This document shows, piece by piece, positions 55,501-57,947 of a stretch of 57,947 bases of DNA. How positions within the stretch are numbered: the first letter of the stretch is position 1; every line of letters starts with the position of its first letter. The translations under genes and the position numbers were made by a program. Origin of the DNA: Bacillota bacterium (GTDB taxonomy: Bacteria; Bacillota; Clostridia; Caldicoprobacterales; Xylanivirgaceae). The notes under the pieces are model-generated. The model worked only from the letters and a program-made list of their open reading frames with translations. It was not told the DNA's origin and did not search any database. The stretch covers positions 1-57,947 of the forward strand of contig JAMOAB010000170.1 in NCBI GenBank assembly GCA_023621995.1, in the 5' to 3' direction.

Positions 55501-56518
55501 GTCTAACCCCGAATATATGACTCTATTAGGCAATAAAAATAAAATTGTTCTTGGAACACCTATGGGTTTCTTCTTGGATAAAAACTTTGACATAAATAAG
55601 TACGACATACTTATAATAGACGAAGCTTCCCAGATGGATATGCCAGAAACATTGTTTGCTCTCCAATTTGCCGATAGATGTGTAATGATAGGTGATCACC
55701 TACAGATACCTCCCTTCCCCATTCAAAATGAGGTTCTTATGGAATATAACCCATATATGGATCTACAAACTAGGGAGGAGCTACAAAAGAGCCTATTCGA
55801 GATGCTCATAACTGACGTCCATAGATATAATAGCGTGTTTTTAGATATAAATTATAGGACAGAAAATCCACATATGGTATCCCTCATATCCGATCTCATA
55901 TATGATGGAAAGTTATGTCCTAACTTGGATTCAGAATACTATAAAGTTCCAAAGGGTATGCGGAAAAAGCTCTTCCCTGGGAATTCTATAGAGATAATAG
56001 ATACATCAGATATAACCGATCCCCACACAAGGATGGAAACAGAAATTAACTCTACCTACTACAACTTGACTGAGGCTATGTTATCTATCAAGAAGGTATT
56101 GGATCTTCTAGATGAAGGAGCTGAACTAAACAATATCTGCATAATAACACCGTATAAAGCCCATGCAGAAAAGATAAAAGAGCTCTTTTTAACCCACTCT
56201 AAATACTTTACAGAAAATAATCAGGGGTTAGGCCAATTTATAAATAAGAATATCTATACTATCGATTCATTTCAGGGGCGCGAACAAGATATTGTCATTA
56301 TAAACTGGGTAAGGAGTAACTATGGATTGCCTGGCTCTCCCACTAAGACTGGATTTTTGCGGGATTTTAGAAGAGTAAATGTTGCACTATCACGGGCTAA
56401 AAAAAGGCTAATACTTGTAGGGGATTTCGAAACCCTCACCCAATCAGATAATATGAGGGTCCGTTATATCTTCTCTAAATTAAAAACAATAAAGGAAGAA
56501 GAAAAAATTGTCCTATAG
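52598..56518 (+). CDS. UPF1/DNA2-type SF1B helicase with six N-terminal ~92-residue repeats
   Basis: This 1306-residue protein has two halves. Residues about 34-590 hold six tandem repeats of 91-99 residues; the anchor Trp is at 36, 130, 222, 313, 412 and 505. The consensus is roughly W..VP...RREILYRAA.ELG...PR, then F.FLNGKTL.GLY.YY, then I.YMCD.LKIP.L....WI..IA. I do not know this repeat. A linker (about 590-870) has a beta-rich part. The helicase (about 880-1290) has motif I QGPPGTGKTT (G899), motif II IIDEAS (D1008), III GDHLQIPP, IV INYRTENPHM, V TIDSFQGREQDIVI and VI RRVNVALSRAKKR. No nuclease motif seen. AGAAGGAG ribosome site; TATAAT near 52532 may be its -10. Single plus-strand gene, no obvious partner. 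Confidence 0.85.
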   Translation: MISLAEKEDQQYTSLDDILKILRRKDKSKRPPAFTWGQVDARVHREILYRVAEELNLSSPRFIASKDLEKHKFEFLGYSSLNGLYSYYKNSVPRKSGVHVIKNVCDRLAIPQVSEDEWIHYIANHNIFSWGNVPNSAKRKILISAAHELGYPHPIFIKNDDFSVKFEFLNGKSLTGFYTYYKNRSDGIRGSVIKDMCDSLKIDINYNHWIAYITSDSTTVFWDIIPQDVMARMLYNAAYELGYTNPRMLSTDDIKIKLDCLGNTSLYSFVSRFFGVEKGGMSSIDYICNMYNIPPLTFREWVDTISRNKNYNWDLASKEHIRGLLFLKAREHGKDNPRMLKYEDLCQPTKALRGKTLTNIYTYFSSLQGLELVGQAPQQDVIEYMCDKLHVPHLNTEQWIIVIARENSKVNWASIPKDIKSDILYRAAYELGFKSPRFMDYKDICNTKFNFLNGKTLSGLYYYYSNKVNFKDGPILQYMYDDLKIENLTINDWIIAIGNCNTCRWESVPLKVQREIIIRAAAEMGLAHPRLMGTREFDSVELAFLNNKTLCGLYYHYAAKLPDKDMQINEYIFNVLNIPKLDIHPNTGRINTIDNENHRKYFDSMANMKAFVNNYLQHFSLESLCRKYTAINNAKKAGIYKKGLVTVLAPLTKEEYLDLLYEVLKNVPRDTFSLRKPRNGDYRLRKSDLYKIAKVEELPTQEENKIFFAQPHKVSLKDRQEVIEFLNVYRDILEIKIQKFHDINCTFLVTLDNSVIYKIPVALFPGDIINVDGIWEFEVLECRERKINDGYIVELMPLDDLSEEQLSNIDSFTRDSNDSILLNYIEETIDNIKEDNLNRLLSVVLGLEKEKTICEDDIIDLSDNDFYNASILKNISQKQGVKLACSLDGNDNVLAIIQGPPGTGKTTLIEEIALQYYNRGKDVLIMAKTNIAVDNILEKLVKDKVRVLRTGNNIELKSSLPYAHTISTSNPEYMTLLGNKNKIVLGTPMGFFLDKNFDINKYDILIIDEASQMDMPETLFALQFADRCVMIGDHLQIPPFPIQNEVLMEYNPYMDLQTREELQKSLFEMLITDVHRYNSVFLDINYRTENPHMVSLISDLIYDGKLCPNLDSEYYKVPKGMRKKLFPGNSIEIIDTSDITDPHTRMETEINSTYYNLTEAMLSIKKVLDLLDEGAELNNICIITPYKAHAEKIKELFLTHSKYFTENNQGLGQFINKNIYTIDSFQGREQDIVIINWVRSNYGLPGSPTKTGFLRDFRRVNVALSRAKKRLILVGDFETLTQSDNMRVRYIFSKLKTIKEEEKIVL

Positions 56519-56587
56519 AATGTTATTAATTTTATAAAATTGGATATAATCTTTATTGAAATAAGTTTAAGTTAAGGAGTTGATATA

Positions 56588-56785
56588 ATGGACCGCTTAG
56601 CTCTTATTCTGGTTATTATAGGAGCTTTAAACTGGGGGTTGATAGGCCTGTTCCAGTTTGATCTAGTGGCCTCACTTTTCGGTGGACAGACATCTGTATT
56701 AAGCAGAATAATATATTCCCTAGTTGGAATAGTAGGACTCTATAGTATAACCTTTCTGTTTAGAGAGAGGGAAAAAATAACATAA
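56588..56785 (+). CDS. DUF378 family small membrane protein
   Basis: A 65-residue protein with two membrane helices (about 4-22 and 40-58) and the ALNWGLIGLFQFDLVASLFGG stretch found in DUF378, a widespread small membrane family of unknown role. TTAAGGAG ribosome site, eight bases before the ATG. It follows the helicase gene by 70 bases; an AT-rich gap with TATAAT near 56545 could hold its own promoter. The link to the helicase is not clear: DUF378 genes occur in many contexts. A strong hairpin follows its stop. Confidence 0.88.
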   Translation: MDRLALILVIIGALNWGLIGLFQFDLVASLFGGQTSVLSRIIYSLVGIVGLYSITFLFREREKIT

Positions 56786-56790
56786 TAAAA

Positions 56791-56838
56791 AACACTTAAA
56801 AGGCAGGCTTTAAAGCTTGCCTTTTAAGTGTTAAAAAC
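56791..56838. terminator. Long hairpin terminator between DUF378 and SDR epimerase
   Basis: AACACTTAAAAGGCAGGC and GCTTGCCTTTTAAGTGTT form an 18-bp stem with one G-T pair and loop TTTAAA. On the minus strand, TTTTTT follows, so it ends the epimerase transcript; on the plus strand the stem alone is followed by TTAAAAAC and may still stop the DUF378 transcript. Confidence 0.85.
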
Positions 56839-56901
56839 TTATATTGTACATATATCTTCTAACCACGCTTTAAAATAAATCCATGTAAATAGAGCTATCT
56901 A

Positions 56902-57915
56902 CTATATGATTTTAATGTTTTTGACTACAGAATTGTCTATATAACCATTGTCTACAAACCAAACGATAGTATCCTTGAATGTCTCTTCTATTGGGCGAGT
57001 TGTATAACCTAATTCTTTAGTTGCCTTATCATGACTAAATAGAGAATTACTAGATAAAGTATATAGAGAATATGGAGTATATATAGGTCTCTTGCCAATT
57101 AGCTTAGCATACATTGTAATGAATGGACAAAATATCTTTGCAACCCACAATGGTGCTTTTTTATTAGGGGGAGCTAGTCCTGTTATCTGTGCTAAAATAT
57201 TAAATATATCTTCTATAGATAATAGATATCCTGATAGTATATAATTTTCTCCTATCGTTCCCCTTTCTTTTGCTAGTATTATACCTTTGGCTACATCTCT
57301 CACATCAACAAAATCGTACGCACCCTCTACCCCACAGGGAAGATTGCCATGTATAAAATCTAATATCATCTGCCCTACGTATGAAAGCTTATATTCGTAT
57401 GGTCCTATAACCCCTGAAGGATGTACTATAATGGCATTCAACCCTTTTTCTATGCCATCTAGTACAGCTAATGTTGCCTCTGCCTTAGATTTAGCATAGT
57501 GTCCGATTACCTTTTCAGGTTCAAAGTTTAACGTCTCCTCTATACATATCCCCTGTGGCGGTTCGGTAAAAGCATGCACAGAACTTGTATATATGAGTCT
57601 CTCTACATTACACTCAAGACATGCCTCTATCACATTTTCTGTACCTCCAACATTGACCTCATACATGTTTTTGATATTTTTAGATGTAATGGATACAATT
57701 CCTGCAAGGTGATATACTATCTTCGCTTCGACGAAAGCCATTAGTAAATCGTCTATATTTCTTACATCTCCATATACTATATCTAAATCAAGATCTTGTA
57801 TACAAGATATATCATCACCAGGTGCTACAAACGCCAGAACATCCTCTTGCTGTGCAATAAGTTCCCGTACCAGTGCATTACCAATATGACCTGTTGCACC
57901 TGTAACTACCGTCAC
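56902..57915 (-). CDS. NAD-dependent epimerase/dehydratase (extended SDR)
   Basis: The 337-residue protein has the Rossmann motif TGATGHIG (residues 5-12), the DVRN acidic loop, HLAGIVS, the active-site YTSSVHAF (Ser) and YAKSKAE (Tyr-x3-Lys), and the HPSGVIGPYE substrate region. This is the extended SDR plan, closest in feel to dihydroflavonol reductase / 3-beta-HSD-like or nucleoside-diphosphate-sugar epimerases; the substrate cannot be named. The start is GTG with GAGGAGG upstream; there is no in-frame ATG near. It stands alone, the upstream side being cut by the window edge. Confidence 0.88.
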   Translation of the reverse strand: MTVVTGATGHIGNALVRELIAQQEDVLAFVAPGDDISCIQDLDLDIVYGDVRNIDDLLMAFVEAKIVYHLAGIVSITSKNIKNMYEVNVGGTENVIEACLECNVERLIYTSSVHAFTEPPQGICIEETLNFEPEKVIGHYAKSKAEATLAVLDGIEKGLNAIIVHPSGVIGPYEYKLSYVGQMILDFIHGNLPCGVEGAYDFVDVRDVAKGIILAKERGTIGENYILSGYLLSIEDIFNILAQITGLAPPNKKAPLWVAKIFCPFITMYAKLIGKRPIYTPYSLYTLSSNSLFSHDKATKELGYTTRPIEETFKDTIVWFVDNGYIDNSVVKNIKII

Positions 57916-57947
57916 TTCTCTTCCTCCTCAATGGATAATCTATTTAA

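Overview
The window is a low-GC, gene-dense stretch of chromosome from an endospore-forming member of the Firmicutes, most likely an anaerobic clostridium-like bacterium. The evidence is the sporulation set (spoIVA, spoIIP, spoIIGA, sigE, sigG, a SpoVD-type penicillin-binding protein, a YtaF-like protein), the Firmicute-type division cluster with small basic protein and two DUF881 proteins, strong AGGAGG-like ribosome sites, frequent TTG/GTG starts, and clostridial gene neighbours (DUF512, DUF3189, DUF1614). The species cannot be named from sequence alone. No rRNA, tRNA, CRISPR array or prophage was seen.

Layout. 1-857 is a decayed IS4-type transposase running off the left edge. 992-3256 (+) is an XRE-cupin regulator with an AMP-forming acyl-CoA ligase, behind a clear promoter and ended by a terminator. 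3282-11157 (-) runs DUF1614, spoIIP, two DUF3189 genes, a DUF512 radical-SAM-like gene, der, plsY, spoIVA. 11275-15261 (-) is pstSCAB-phoU behind a Pho-box array with an 11-bp period, next to a divergent ytaF. 16073-20900 (-) is an overlapping run of malic enzyme, nrdR, pgeF, phoP, phoR, so the phosphate transporter and its likely two-component controller lie side by side. 20992-23868 (-) holds a YlmC/YmxH gene and spoIIGA-sigE-sigG. 24055-39606 (-) is the dcw cell wall and division cluster from mraZ to ftsZ, with an MraZ operator over its promoter; murG, murB and murC are not in it.

39837-40811 is a secreted NlpC/P60 hydrolase. 41045-49080 (-) is a DNA repair block: a metallophosphoesterase, a degenerate UvrD-like protein, an active UvrD-type helicase, a stand-alone PD-(D/E)XK nuclease with a likely Fe-S site, and recJ. 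The middle three look like a split AddAB/AdnAB-like machine. 49166-49831 is adk. 50121-52356 is a CbiM-CbiQ-CbiO metal uptake operon. 52598-56518 (+) encodes a 1306-residue UPF1/DNA2-type helicase whose N-terminal half is six copies of a ~92-residue repeat that I do not recognise; it is the strongest candidate for something undescribed. A DUF378 membrane protein (+) and an SDR epimerase (-) close the window.

The most notable anomaly in a core gene is spoIIGA. Its conserved N-terminus is encoded upstream of the first in-frame start codon, while a TTG with an ideal ribosome site lies one base out of frame at a run of four Gs. This could be a sequencing slip, a mutation or an unusual start.
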